From Cytophagaceae bacterium (GTDB lineage Bacteria > Bacteroidota > Bacteroidia > Cytophagales > Cyclobacteriaceae): a DNA stretch of 64,000 nt. Positions 18,374 to 27,187 of this stretch are shown piece after piece. The notes under the pieces were generated by a model. That model did not search any database, was not told the origin of the DNA, and saw nothing but the letters and a program-made list of their open reading frames with translations. The position numbers and the translations under genes are program-made. The stretch spans positions 1,145,001 to 1,209,000 of the forward strand of contig CP030886.1 in the NCBI GenBank assembly GCA_006969745.1. The letters are read 5' to 3'. The stretch's first letter is position 1, and each line of letters opens with the position of its first letter.

Positions 18374-20284
18374 TCATTGCTTCGACCGTAGGACACGGAA
18401 TTCTATCCTGCGGTTGGATTTACGTCCAATTTCAGAATCATTTCGAGTCAGAGGTTGGGTTTCTCCGTATCCTTTATAGGTCAGACGTTCCTCTTTAATT
18501 CCTTTTGTCACCAGTCTATTGTAAACCTCTCTAGCTCTCAGTCTAGACAACTCTTGGTTATACTCATCTGACCCAACATCATCAGTATGTCCTGATATTT
18601 CGACAACTATTTCAGAATTTTCTTTGAGCAATTGAAAAGCGTTTTCTAGCTCAGATAAAGACCTGTTGTTTATAATATAGGAGTCTGTCTCAAAGTATAT
18701 GTTTTTTAATATCAATGTCTCTCCTTCAGAGATTGGTTTTAATCGAATATCAATGGTATCAGGTTTCTGTACGGTATTAAGCTCCGTTTGAAAGTGGAAA
18801 TCGGTATACAAATAGCCTTTTTTCTTTACATATGCGGCAAGATCTAATCCTACGGGCAAAACCATGTAATACTCACCAGTTATTGAATCTGATTGACTTT
18901 CATATAAAATAGTGTTGCTGGAAAGGTCTATTACTTCTATTGATGCTCTTAATGGTTGAGCATTCTGATCTTCAAATACTCGCCCTACTATATATGAGGC
19001 CGGCTTGGATCTAATTTCGGATGGAAGGTTTATTGAAACTAACCTACTATCCAGTATTTCAAAATTTTTCTGCTCCTCTTTGGCAAAATAGGCTGTTTCA
19101 CCATCAGCACCGATTACAATGGCTACTTCATCTTTGAATGTATTAATGGGATAACCAAGGTTCTTTGGTTGCTCCCATGTGGAATCCTTCTTAGTTGTAA
19201 CATAAAGATCATATCCACCCATACCTGGATATCCGTTTGCCGATAGGTATAAAGAAATTCCATTTGGATGAATAAATGGGGTGGTTTCGTCACTTCGGGT
19301 ATTTACCGTTTTACCAAGATTCTCCGGAATGCTCCATTCTCCTCCTTTATTATAGGTAACCCAAATATCTCTGCCACCAAATCCTCCGGTACGATTCGAG
19401 GAGAAGTATAGGGTGTTGCCATCTGCGGAAAGTGAGGGCTGTGATTCCCAATAAATTGAATTAACCGGTTTACCAAGGTTTTTTGGCCTTGACCATGTAT
19501 CCCCGGTTTTTTTTGTGATGTATAAATCACAACTCCCAAGCGAATTTCTACCATCACAGGATGTGAAAATCATGGTTCGCCCATCAGCAGAAACTGTACA
19601 CGCACCTTCATTCAATGGCGAATTGATTCGGTCTGAAACAGACGTTGCAGGAGACCAGCCATTGTTCTTATAATAACTCACCACAATGTCCTCATCACCT
19701 TGTACATAATCTCGCTTTGTAAAAAACATCGTGGCATTATCAATGGTGACAGCAGGTAGATATTGCAACTTGAACCTATTGATTTCTTTGGGCAATACCT
19801 CAAGCTTTATGCTGTCTCTGAAGTTTGAAATTTGGTTATCTGCAAATTCCAGGCTTTTAATTAATAATTGGATTTCAATACTTGACCGCCGCTCCGGCAC
19901 CCGCTGTAGAAAGCGATTTAGGTGTTCTTCAGCCGTTTTATACTGACCTCTATCAAAAGCCATAAAAGCCAATCGCTCTAAAACCGAAGCAATGGGATTG
20001 GGAGATGTCTGTACATATGAAGTGAATTTGGAGTATACTGAGTCTTCTTGCCCTAATGCATTGTAAAGACTCCCCATTCGGATATACGCTTCGTAGAAGG
20101 TCTGATCCTCACCTACTGCTTCTTCTAAAAATGAAATAGCTGTCGAAAAATCGCGCTCTTTGTATTTTTTATCTGCTTTTTCATACAATTTCCTTGCTTT
20201 CTTATTGGTGGTGGACAAACCACCCTGAGCACTTGAGAATAATGGAAATAAAATAAGAACAAGAAGTGGAATAAACTTCCTCAT
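18374..20284 (-). CDS. PorE-like TPR / WD40-like / carboxypeptidase-regulatory / OmpA protein, candidate type IX secretion component
   Basis: A 636-residue periplasmic protein from the ATG at 20284, chosen because it overlaps the queE stop as ATGA and starts a signal peptide (LLVLILFPLFSSAQG). Domains run in this order: TPR helices (about 25-135), PD40-type beta-propeller blades (about 165-405, with repeated phrases such as SLSADGNTLYFSSNRTGG and DIWVTYNKGG), a carboxypeptidase-regulatory-like fold (about 420-500), and an OmpA peptidoglycan-binding domain (about 525-636, ISGHTDDVGSDEYNQELSRL). This is the architecture described for PorE, which ties the type IX secretion machine to peptidoglycan. 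Several OmpA/PD40 paralogues usually occur per genome, so orthology is not certain. Two cargo proteins with type IX sorting domains occur in this window. Confidence 0.8.
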   Translation of the reverse strand: MRKFIPLLVLILFPLFSSAQGGLSTTNKKARKLYEKADKKYKERDFSTAISFLEEAVGEDQTFYEAYIRMGSLYNALGQEDSVYSKFTSYVQTSPNPIASVLERLAFMAFDRGQYKTAEEHLNRFLQRVPERRSSIEIQLLIKSLEFADNQISNFRDSIKLEVLPKEINRFKLQYLPAVTIDNATMFFTKRDYVQGDEDIVVSYYKNNGWSPATSVSDRINSPLNEGACTVSADGRTMIFTSCDGRNSLGSCDLYITKKTGDTWSRPKNLGKPVNSIYWESQPSLSADGNTLYFSSNRTGGFGGRDIWVTYNKGGEWSIPENLGKTVNTRSDETTPFIHPNGISLYLSANGYPGMGGYDLYVTTKKDSTWEQPKNLGYPINTFKDEVAIVIGADGETAYFAKEEQKNFEILDSRLVSINLPSEIRSKPASYIVGRVFEDQNAQPLRASIEVIDLSSNTILYESQSDSITGEYYMVLPVGLDLAAYVKKKGYLYTDFHFQTELNTVQKPDTIDIRLKPISEGETLILKNIYFETDSYIINNRSLSELENAFQLLKENSEIVVEISGHTDDVGSDEYNQELSRLRAREVYNRLVTKGIKEERLTYKGYGETQPLTRNDSEIGRKSNRRIEFRVLRSKQ

Positions 20285-20898
20285 GGGATGTCCATGTACT
20301 TGTGTGTTTGTAATGATATCTTCCATCTCGGATTTTGCTTAACAAAATCAACGATCAAAGGTGTCATTTCTTTTTCTTTTGACCACTCAGGTTGTAAAAA
20401 CAATTTTGCCTCAGTGTTCATTTTTTCTGCATGATCATCCGCCCACTTAAAATCGCTCTTATTGTATGCTACAACTTTAAGTTCATGTGATGAATTGTAG
20501 AATTCAGGCAAAGGAGCTTTAAACTTCTTTGGTGAGAAACATATCCAATCCCACTCACCTGTCATTGGATATGCTCCAGAAGTTTCAATATTGGCTTGCA
20601 ATCCAGCTTTTCTCAGCGATTTCGTCAATTCAGATAGGTCATACATTAGTGGTTCTCCTCCGGTTACGACAACCACATGAGCTCCTGACATTTTAGCTTC
20701 ATTGGTAATATCATCAACATTGAACCAATCAAATTGCGAAGCATCCCATGATTCTTTCACATCGCACCAAACACAACCAACATCGCACCCTCCAAGACGA
20801 ATGAAGTATGCGGGAGTTCCGGCGTAGAAGCCTTCTCCTTGAATGGTATAGAAAGACTCCATCACCGGCAGGTGTGCCGGATCAGTGATTGAGCTCAT
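20281..20898 (-). CDS. queE: 7-carboxy-7-deazaguanine synthase (radical SAM)
   Basis: A 205-residue radical SAM enzyme that rearranges 6-carboxytetrahydropterin into 7-carboxy-7-deazaguanine, the precursor of queuosine. The [4Fe-4S] cluster motif CxxxCxxC is at Cys38, Cys42 and Cys45 (CDVGCVWC). FYTIQGEGFYAGTPA is the QueE N-terminal signature, and GGEP at about 81 binds SAM. Its start overlaps folD by 17 bases and its end overlaps the PorE-like gene by four, so it lies in the middle of a tightly packed operon. QueD, which makes its substrate, is encoded near 7 kb. Confidence 0.93.
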   Translation of the reverse strand: MSSITDPAHLPVMESFYTIQGEGFYAGTPAYFIRLGGCDVGCVWCDVKESWDASQFDWFNVDDITNEAKMSGAHVVVVTGGEPLMYDLSELTKSLRKAGLQANIETSGAYPMTGEWDWICFSPKKFKAPLPEFYNSSHELKVVAYNKSDFKWADDHAEKMNTEAKLFLQPEWSKEKEMTPLIVDFVKQNPRWKISLQTHKYMDIP

Positions 20899-21751
20899 AA
20901 GCTTTTAGTGTATTTAACAGTAGTGATGCGATTGTCATTGGGCCAACACCACCAGGGACAGGCGTTATGAAGCTTGATTTCGGAGCTACTTCATCATAAA
21001 CAACATCTCCTGAAAGCCTAAACCCTGATTTTTTACTTGAATCTTCGACACGTGTAGTCCCTACGTCAATTACTACTGCACCTTCTTTCACCATGTCCTC
21101 TGAAATCAAACCGGGTTTGCCAACGGCTACTATTAATATGTCCGCTTCTCGTGTATGGCTTTTAAGATCTTTTGTCAATTTGTGACACACTGTAACGGTG
21201 GCGCCACCATCCTGAAGCATCATCAAACTGAGTGGAGCACCAGCTATTCGAGAGGCACCTACAATCACACAATGTTTTCCCTCTGTTTCAATGTCATATC
21301 TGTTCAATAACTCCATAACACCATACGGTGTAGCCGGGAGTAACAGTTGATGATGAGACATGATGCTTCCAAAATTTTGATTGGTAAATCCGTCAACATC
21401 CTTTCGCGGAGCAATTCTTTCAGTAATGTGTTCTACAGAAATATGATCTGGCAATGGAATTTGCACTATAAATCCATCGATATCTGAGTCATCATTTAAT
21501 AGCTCAATTTGCTTTATTAATTTCTCCTCCGAAATCGTGCTGGCAAATTGCATAAGCGTATAGTCAAACCCTACTGCCTTGCAGGCATTTATTTTTCCAT
21601 TGACATATGTATGACTTGCTCCATCATCACCTACGATGATTATGGCTAAATGTGGCGCTCGCCGACCATCGGCCTTTATTTGTTCAACCTTCGAGGCAAT
21701 TTCATTTTTAATGTCCTTGGAGACTTTTCGTCCGTCAATGATAGTAGGCAT
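20882..21751 (-). CDS. folD: Bifunctional methylenetetrahydrofolate dehydrogenase / methenyltetrahydrofolate cyclohydrolase
   Basis: A 289-residue cytoplasmic enzyme that interconverts 5,10-methylene-, 5,10-methenyl- and 10-formyl-tetrahydrofolate for one-carbon supply. The catalytic segment is THTYVNGKINACKAVGF with the active lysine. FIVQIPLPDHI forms the substrate loop and PVPGGVGPMTIASLL the terminal signature. The NADP-binding loop, usually GRSxIVGxP, reads GASRIAGAP here, so the common Arg is replaced by Ala and cofactor preference could differ. It lies 12 bases downstream of lepA and overlaps queE. Confidence 0.95.
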   Translation of the reverse strand: MPTIIDGRKVSKDIKNEIASKVEQIKADGRRAPHLAIIIVGDDGASHTYVNGKINACKAVGFDYTLMQFASTISEEKLIKQIELLNDDSDIDGFIVQIPLPDHISVEHITERIAPRKDVDGFTNQNFGSIMSHHQLLLPATPYGVMELLNRYDIETEGKHCVIVGASRIAGAPLSLMMLQDGGATVTVCHKLTKDLKSHTREADILIVAVGKPGLISEDMVKEGAVVIDVGTTRVEDSSKKSGFRLSGDVVYDEVAPKSSFITPVPGGVGPMTIASLLLNTLKAYELNH

Positions 21752-21763
21752 TATTATTAGGTT

Positions 21764-23551
21764 TTAATCAAGTTTCAATACGGCCATGAATGCTTCCTGA
21801 GGAATTTCAACATTTCCAACCTGCCTCATTCGTTTCTTTCCTTTCTTCTGTTTTTCAAGAAGTTTTCGCTTTCGAGAGATGTCTCCACCATAGCATTTTG
21901 CAAGTACATTTTTTCGCATAGCCTTGACCGATTCTCTTGCGATAATTTTTGTTCCGATTGCGGCTTGAACAGCAATCTCAAACATTTGTCTTGGGATTAA
22001 CTCCTTCAGTTTTTCGCAAAGACGCTTTCCCCACTCATATGCTTTGTCTCTGTGAACAATGGCAGACAGGGCATCTACCTTGTCGCCATTGAGCATAATA
22101 TCCAGCTTCACCATATCTGATCTTCTATAGCCAATTAACTCATAGTCAAGCGATGCATATCCTCGTGAAATAGTCTTTAACTTGTCAAAAAAGTCAAATA
22201 CAATCTCTGCTAAAGGTATTTCGAAAGTGAGCTCAACACGATCTGAGGTGAGATAAACCTGGTTTTTAATCTCACCACGCTTATCCATGCAAAGTGCGAT
22301 AATCGGCCCGATGAATTCAGCCTTTGAAATAATCTGAGCTCTAATGAAAGGTTCTTCAATATGGCTAATCAGATTCGATTCCGGAAGCTCCGAAGGTGCG
22401 CTTACCTTGAGTATACTTTCATCATGTTCTATCGCATGGAATCGCACCGAAGGGACAGTTGTAATCACCGTCATGTCGAACTCTCGCTCGAGTCTTTCTT
22501 GCACAATTTCCATGTGCAGCATCCCAAGAAATCCGCATCTAAATCCAAAGCCCAATGCTGCTGATGTTTCTGGCTCCCAAATCAATGAAGCATCATTGAG
22601 TTGTAGTTTTTCCATCGAGGCTCGAAGTTCCTCAAACTCACTGGTTTCTACCGGATAAATGCCCGCAAAAACCATTGGCTTGACATCCTCAAAACCTTTT
22701 ACTTGTCTTTGAGTAGGTCTATCTACATGCGTGATTGTATCTCCTACTTTTACTTCTTTAGCTACCTTGATCCCGGAGATCAAATAGCCAACATTTCCAG
22801 CGGAGATGGTTTTTCTTGGTTCATGATCTAGTCGGAGCACACCAATTTCATCCGCTTCATATGTCTTTCCGGTATTGACAAATTTGACCTTATCTCCTTT
22901 ATTGAACGAGCCGTTGAAAACCCTGAAGAATACTTCAATTCCCCTATATGGATTGAATACAGAGTCAAATATCATAGCCTGGAGTGGCTCTTCCGGATCT
23001 CCTTTTGGAGCTGGTACTCGAGCCACGATTGCTTCAAGAATATCGGTAATCCCAATTCCTTCTTTAGCGCTGGCATGAATGATCGATTCTTTTTCACATC
23101 CGATCAGATCAATAATCTGATCAGAAACCTCCTCAGGCATTGCGCCAGGAAGGTCAATTTTATTTAAGACAGGAATTATTTCAAGGTCGTGCTCTAATGC
23201 CAGATAGAGATTTGAAATGGTCTGAGCTTCAATACCTTGTGCCGCGTCCACTACCAATAGTGCCCCTTCACAAGCTGCAATTGATCTTGATACTTCATAA
23301 GAAAAGTCTACGTGGCCCGGTGTATCGATCAGGTTGAGTATGTACTTTTCCCCATTGAGCTCATAATCCATCTGAATGGCATGGCTTTTTATTGTTATGC
23401 CCCTTTCTCGCTCCAGATCCATATTATCCAGCAGCTGCGCCTGCATATCCCTTTCGTTGACTGTCTGTGTAAACTCCAACAGCCTATCTGCCAAGGTGCT
23501 TTTACCATGATCGATGTGGGCTATGATGCAGAAATTTCGAATGTTTTCCAT
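21764..23551 (-). CDS. lepA: Elongation factor 4 (LepA), ribosomal back-translocation GTPase
   Basis: A 595-residue translational GTPase. The G1 motif [10 protein letters not shown], the DTPGH G3 motif and NKID G4 motif are all intact. Domains II, III and V of EF-G type follow. The LepA-specific C-terminal domain includes [19 protein letters not shown]4 acts on stalled or mistranslocated ribosomes. It is the probable first gene of lepA-folD-queE-porE-like, with gaps of 12 bases or less. The 96 bases upstream to dtd show no clear promoter. Confidence 0.97.
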   Translation of the reverse strand: MENIRNFCIIAHIDHGKSTLADRLLEFTQTVNERDMQAQLLDNMDLERERGITIKSHAIQMDYELNGEKYILNLIDTPGHVDFSYEVSRSIAACEGALLVVDAAQGIEAQTISNLYLALEHDLEIIPVLNKIDLPGAMPEEVSDQIIDLIGCEKESIIHASAKEGIGITDILEAIVARVPAPKGDPEEPLQAMIFDSVFNPYRGIEVFFRVFNGSFNKGDKVKFVNTGKTYEADEIGVLRLDHEPRKTISAGNVGYLISGIKVAKEVKVGDTITHVDRPTQRQVKGFEDVKPMVFAGIYPVETSEFEELRASMEKLQLNDASLIWEPETSAALGFGFRCGFLGMLHMEIVQERLEREFDMTVITTVPSVRFHAIEHDESILKVSAPSELPESNLISHIEEPFIRAQIISKAEFIGPIIALCMDKRGEIKNQVYLTSDRVELTFEIPLAEIVFDFFDKLKTISRGYASLDYELIGYRRSDMVKLDIMLNGDKVDALSAIVHRDKAYEWGKRLCEKLKELIPRQMFEIAVQAAIGTKIIARESVKAMRKNVLAKCYGGDISRKRKLLEKQKKGKKRMRQVGNVEIPQEAFMAVLKLD

Positions 23552-23647
23552 TGTAATTAAGTCATCGGATTGTGACTTTCAATCTCCTCAATCCATTGAA
23601 AATAAGGCGCAAAGTTAGCAATCCTTTTACCTATTCGATCAAAATTT

Positions 23648-24100
23648 TTATTGTTTGTTTTTGGTATCTATTAAAATAGTAACGGGACCATCATTGACCA
23701 ATGCTACTTGCATATCAGCACCGAATTCACCAGTCTTGACTTCTTTACCTAAGACCGCTGTAAGTTGTTGAACAAAGGACTGGTATAGTGGAATTGCAGC
23801 TTCTGGTTTTGCTGCCTGAATGTATGATGGCCTATTGCCCTTTTTGGTGCTTGCATGCAAGGTAAACTGACTCACAACCAAAGCTTCTCCGCCAGCATCC
23901 AAAATACTCATATTCATTACATCGTCTTGATCCGGAAAAATGCGCATGTTGGCTATCTTTCTACACAGCCACTCGATATCTTCGTTTGAATCTGATTCTT
24001 CAATGCCCAGTAGTACTAGCAATCCTTTGCCTATTTCAGATTTTTGTATACCTCTAATTATTACAGAAGCAGAGGATACACGTTGAATTACAGCTCTCAT
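23648..24100 (-). CDS. dtd: D-aminoacyl-tRNA deacylase
   Basis: A 150-residue homodimeric enzyme that hydrolyses D-aminoacyl-tRNAs and so protects translation from D-amino acids. Both family motifs are present: SQFTLHA at about 78-84 and the cross-subunit NDGPVTI near the end. MRAVIQRVSSASV is the standard N-terminus. It overlaps the upstream oxidoreductase gene by four bases (ATGA), showing translational coupling. Confidence 0.96.
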   Translation of the reverse strand: MRAVIQRVSSASVIIRGIQKSEIGKGLLVLLGIEESDSNEDIEWLCRKIANMRIFPDQDDVMNMSILDAGGEALVVSQFTLHASTKKGNRPSYIQAAKPEAAIPLYQSFVQQLTAVLGKEVKTGEFGADMQVALVNDGPVTILIDTKNKQ

Positions 24101-24771
24101 TTTGAATAAGCTATTTCTACCATGTGACCGGGCTTGAACCTTTGAAAATCAGGCTCTTCTTTTTTGGCTACCTCAAGCATCGCTTTTGCTACTTCGACAT
24201 CTCTGATAGCACCTACACGTTTTTTCGATGCGATGGTAAAGAATGAGGCAACCGAACTCAAAATTTTGGCAACCTCCTCCAAGAAGCGAGTTTCCTTACG
24301 ATTGCCGAGTAATAGAGAAGGTTGAAATATTTTCAGCGCATTCAAATTGAGTCCCTGCAATCGATCCTCCAGTTCTCCTTTGGCTTTATTGTAAAATAAA
24401 GGCGATGAGCTATTTGCGCCTACTGCAGTCACAACAAGCAGTTGCTTGAAATTTGGTTGAGACTTTGCGATGTTGGCAAACTCCATTGGATATTCTACAT
24501 CTACCTTAAGAAAGGCTTCTTTGGATCCTGCTTTTTTTCTGGTGGTGCCTAATGCGCAATAAAAATCGTGCGCATTCAATTTAGATTGGTAGTCCTTAAG
24601 TTTATCAAAATCCTTTACAATCAATTCAACGAGCTTAGGGTCTTTGATTTCGTGTGGTCTTCGGGAAACTATGATGATCTTCTCATATCTATCATCTTTG
24701 ATCATGAGTCGTATCAACTGCCGGCCGACTAATCCTGTGGCTCCTATAACTACTGCTTCCTTACCTGCCAT
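24097..24771 (-). CDS. NAD(P)H-binding Rossmann-fold protein (TIP30/HTATIP2-like)
   Basis: A 224-residue atypical short-chain dehydrogenase. The N-terminal dinucleotide-binding loop is GATGLVGRQLI. The strand-helix pattern continues with DFYCALGTTRKKAGSKEAF, a phrase typical of the TIP30-like branch, and with LLVVTAVGANSSSPLFYNKAKGE, which includes the Tyr-x3-Lys of SDR enzymes. The substrate is unknown. It is cotranscribed with dtd. Confidence 0.8.
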   Translation of the reverse strand: MAGKEAVVIGATGLVGRQLIRLMIKDDRYEKIIIVSRRPHEIKDPKLVELIVKDFDKLKDYQSKLNAHDFYCALGTTRKKAGSKEAFLKVDVEYPMEFANIAKSQPNFKQLLVVTAVGANSSSPLFYNKAKGELEDRLQGLNLNALKIFQPSLLLGNRKETRFLEEVAKILSSVASFFTIASKKRVGAIRDVEVAKAMLEVAKKEEPDFQRFKPGHMVEIAYSK

Positions 24772-24804
24772 ATTCTGTGGTTTTGAGCATGTAGTACAAA
24801 AAAA

Positions 24805-25200
24805 TTAATCTGCTTGTTCCATCTGTTCCTCTTCCCATAGATGAAACTTCTTAATATCTCGATTAAGTTTTTTCACGATGAGAAAAACAACTGAAGCATC
24901 GTCTGTAAATCCCAGCGCTGGAATAAAGTCTGGAATAAGATCCATTGGGGTGACAAAGTAGACAAGCGCAAAAACGATCAAAATAATGGAAGAAACAGGA
25001 AATGCACGATACTCGCCTGCCAAATGTGCTTGCACCATACGGATGAGAATCTCGAGCTTAGACTTAAGTTCCTGGAGTTCATTTGAGTTTTCTGCCAAAC
25101 TTTTTAGCTTATTGCCAGCAACAGATAATGTAGATTTAATTTTACCCTTATCTCCGGCCGTTTCTTTGGCTTTCTTCCATATTTTTTTGGTCTTCTCCAT
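24805..25200 (-). CDS. YkvA-like (DUF1232) membrane protein
   Basis: A 131-residue protein with the DUF1232 signature in one hydrophobic segment: FALVYFVTPMDLIPDFIPAL followed by GFTDDASVV. The N-terminal 60 residues are charged and helical (WKKAKETAGDKGKIKSTL). DUF1232 proteins are small membrane proteins of unknown function. The ATG at 25200 directly abuts the stop of the upstream gene, so they form one unit. Confidence 0.85.
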   Translation of the reverse strand: MEKTKKIWKKAKETAGDKGKIKSTLSVAGNKLKSLAENSNELQELKSKLEILIRMVQAHLAGEYRAFPVSSIILIVFALVYFVTPMDLIPDFIPALGFTDDASVVFLIVKKLNRDIKKFHLWEEEQMEQAD

Positions 25201-25755
25201 CTAAAATACGTCTTGTATTTCCTCTTTTATGTATTTAATGGCCTGTTTTGAGGTGTTCATTTCCTCTCCTGCTGTATTCTCTAATATCGCTCGTGCCAAA
25301 TCAAAGCCTTTTGCTTCTCCATCCAATGCATTTCTGGATGAATTGACGATAGAAATGGTTTGCTCTACAGCAGTGGTAACGTAGGTCCAGGCACTATCTG
25401 ACATATACACTTGCTGCGAAAGGTTGTGATTGAATTCGTTTCTGATTTCATGCACAAGGATTTGCTGAAACTCTTCGGCAGTATAATCCGAGCTACTGAG
25501 TCTGGAAACCAAATTGGATGGTGTGATTCGCTCCAATAGCAATACAATTCTTTCATAAGCTTGTAATCGGATTGGGACAACAATCTCCTGGTTTTTCTGA
25601 CGAACTGAGAAGGCGATCTCATCTAATTGTTTTTGCAAAAAGGATCGCACCAAAAGGTAAGCGAGATAAAGGACTAGTCCGGCTGGAATTGTAATTTTCA
25701 GAAGGTCGTAAACCATTTCCATGGATTGGATTGTTAAGGGTTTGATAATCGTCAA
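25201..25755 (-). CDS. Conserved membrane-anchored protein, function unknown
   Basis: A 184-residue protein with one N-terminal membrane segment (about 16-36, LLKITIPAGLVLYLAYLLV), then a long helical cytoplasmic part (VPIRLQAYERIVLLLERI) and a helical tail rich in Glu and Lys. It looks like a widespread Bacteroidota family that I know only as a domain of unknown function. The start is uncertain: Met12 (25722) or Met14 (25716) would place the membrane segment close to the N-terminus as usual. It is the first gene of a four-gene unit with DUF1232, TIP30-like and dtd. Confidence 0.7.
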   Translation of the reverse strand: MTIIKPLTIQSMEMVYDLLKITIPAGLVLYLAYLLVRSFLQKQLDEIAFSVRQKNQEIVVPIRLQAYERIVLLLERITPSNLVSRLSSSDYTAEEFQQILVHEIRNEFNHNLSQQVYMSDSAWTYVTTAVEQTISIVNSSRNALDGEAKGFDLARAILENTAGEEMNTSKQAIKYIKEEIQDVF

Positions 25756-25855
25756 AAATAACCCGAAATTTTCGGGATTTGTTCATCGCATATTTGTAAT
25801 CGCCAAATGACTCGATTCATCTTATGTATGTTTGGCTTTTGAAAGTGATCAAGAC

Positions 25856-26146
25856 ATGGATTTACCTGTTGAAATAACGGAAAGGGCACTGGAAGAGGTG
25901 AAAAATATTTTAAAAAATAAAGGTATTCCTGAAGGATATGGATTGCGTATTGCCACCAAAGGCATGGGATGCGGAGTTGGGTTTAAACTTGGTTTTGATA
26001 AGAAAAAGGAGACCGACGATGAATACTTTATCGATGGAGTACAAATCCTGGTGCAGAAAAAGGAAATGATGTTTTTAGTTGGGAAAAAGATCGAATTTTA
26101 TGATGAGGCTGATGCAAGAGGGTTTGTGTTTGAAGAATCTCAGTAA
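25856..26146 (+). CDS. IscA/HesB-like protein lacking the C-terminal cysteine pair
   Basis: A 96-residue protein of the A-type iron-sulfur carrier fold (PVEITERALEEVKNILKN, GYGLRIATKGMGCGVGF, GVQILVQKKEMMFLVGKKIEF). I start it at the ATG at 25856; the TTG at 25832 would only add eight residues. Canonical A-type carriers use one central Cys and a CxC near the end. Here the central Cys is present in GMGCGVG but the protein ends GFVFEESQ with no CxC, so it probably cannot hold a cluster in the usual way. This shortened form may be normal in Bacteroidota. It may be a scaffold or a non-cluster relative. Confidence 0.75.
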   Translation: MDLPVEITERALEEVKNILKNKGIPEGYGLRIATKGMGCGVGFKLGFDKKKETDDEYFIDGVQILVQKKEMMFLVGKKIEFYDEADARGFVFEESQ

Positions 26147-26189
26147 AAATTATTAGTTAAATTTATTGTAGTTACATTAACTGCAAATA

Positions 26190-26687
26190 ATGGAAATCTG
26201 GGATAGAATTTGGAGCAATCTCTACAACACGAAGTATAATTCCATCTATGTTACGAATTACAGCAATTCATTAAGAACAACCGAGAAGATTATAGAATTG
26301 ATAACAGCATTCGGAACCACCTTTAGTGCTGGATTTTGGCTTTTATCTGACAAACAAAATGAGATCTTATTAGCAGTTATTATAGGATCTGCCCAATTCT
26401 TGAATTTTTTTAAAAGTCATATTCCAGACTTAGGCGAGAAGGAAAAGGACATTCTTTGGGAAATGCATTTAGAATATGAGTCACTTCACCTTGAGTACGA
26501 TAGGCTTTATCGTGATAAAAACCTATCTGATGAAGATGCAAATGAAGAATTCACGATCTTAAAACAAAGAGAAGGCCTTCTCAATAGTAAAACTCGTGGA
26601 CTTTTTATGTGGAAAATATTTGGATTTATTAAAAGAAAATCTCAATCTGAAGTAGACGCCTTTATGAAATTAGAATATAACCTTTGA
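26190..26687 (+). CDS. Two-helix membrane protein with cytoplasmic coiled coil (SLATT-like)
   Basis: A 165-residue protein with two closely spaced membrane helices (about 33-51 and 55-72) joined by a short polar turn (SDKQNE). A charged helical region follows (about 78-135, LWEMHLEYESLHLEYDRLY) that probably forms a coiled coil, and the C-terminus is basic (MWKIFGFIKRKS). This layout matches the SLATT group of two-helix proteins, which were predicted to act as pore-forming effectors in conflict systems. The assignment rests on layout, not on a clear motif. It is followed ten bases later by a 44-residue proline-rich ORF on the same strand, and the pair sits alone between genes of other pathways. 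Confidence 0.6.
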   Translation: MEIWDRIWSNLYNTKYNSIYVTNYSNSLRTTEKIIELITAFGTTFSAGFWLLSDKQNEILLAVIIGSAQFLNFFKSHIPDLGEKEKDILWEMHLEYESLHLEYDRLYRDKNLSDEDANEEFTILKQREGLLNSKTRGLFMWKIFGFIKRKSQSEVDAFMKLEYNL

Positions 26688-26697
26688 AAGACTAATT

Positions 26698-26832
26698 ATG
26701 GATTTAGATAAACCTCAAAGACCTACTCCTCCCCCATCAACCCCAAGAATACCATATCCTTCACCAGGGCCAGATAGAACAACAAAAATTCCTGCACCTA
26801 GACCCGCTCCCCCCAGACCAACTAGAGGTTAA
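26698..26832 (+). CDS. Proline-rich microprotein (44 residues)
   Basis: A short ORF ten bases after the two-helix membrane protein. About one third of the residues are proline, in PPPSTPR, YPSPGPD and PAPRPAPPRP runs, with arginines spread between them and almost no hydrophobic residues. It cannot fold as a globule and resembles polyproline ligands for SH3-like or profilin-like partners. Whether it is translated is unproven. In support, it has an ATG, a stop exactly before the convergent folB end (one base apart), and close spacing to its neighbour. It could be a partner or regulator of the membrane protein. Confidence 0.45.
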   Translation: MDLDKPQRPTPPPSTPRIPYPSPGPDRTTKIPAPRPAPPRPTRG

Positions 26833-26833
26833 T

Positions 26834-27184
26834 CTAACCCTCCAACTCGACGGTCGCTTTCTTACACAGTCCCTTGATTGGAGGATTATACTTGCTCACT
26901 TTCACTTGAACATGCTTAATTTCTGAGAAATTTTCTTTTAGCGCTTTGATCATCTTGCCTGCGAGATGCTCTAATAGATTGGCATCAATGCTCATTACAT
27001 CTTGCACGATCTCATATACCTTTTCATAGTTGACTGTGCCTTCGAGCTTATCGTCCATGGCGGCATCTGTAAAGTCCAACTCAAGCGTTACATCTACGCT
27101 GTATTTGTTGCCTATGACACGCTCCTCTTCATAGTAGCCATGACGTGCATAGAACTCCATTCCCTCCAAAGAGACCTTTCCCAT
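26834..27184 (-). CDS. folB: Dihydroneopterin aldolase
   Basis: A 116-residue enzyme of folate synthesis that cleaves 7,8-dihydroneopterin to 6-hydroxymethyl-7,8-dihydropterin and glycolaldehyde. Family features are present: EFYARHGYYEEER at the N-terminus, TVNYEKVYEIV, the pterin-binding Glu in LLEHLAG and the catalytic Lys in KYNPPIKG. The length is normal. It lies three bases downstream of the DivIVA-domain gene, so it is probably the last gene of the WD40-DivIVA-folB unit. Confidence 0.93.
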   Translation of the reverse strand: MGKVSLEGMEFYARHGYYEEERVIGNKYSVDVTLELDFTDAAMDDKLEGTVNYEKVYEIVQDVMSIDANLLEHLAGKMIKALKENFSEIKHVQVKVSKYNPPIKGLCKKATVELEG

Positions 27185-27187
27185 GAT

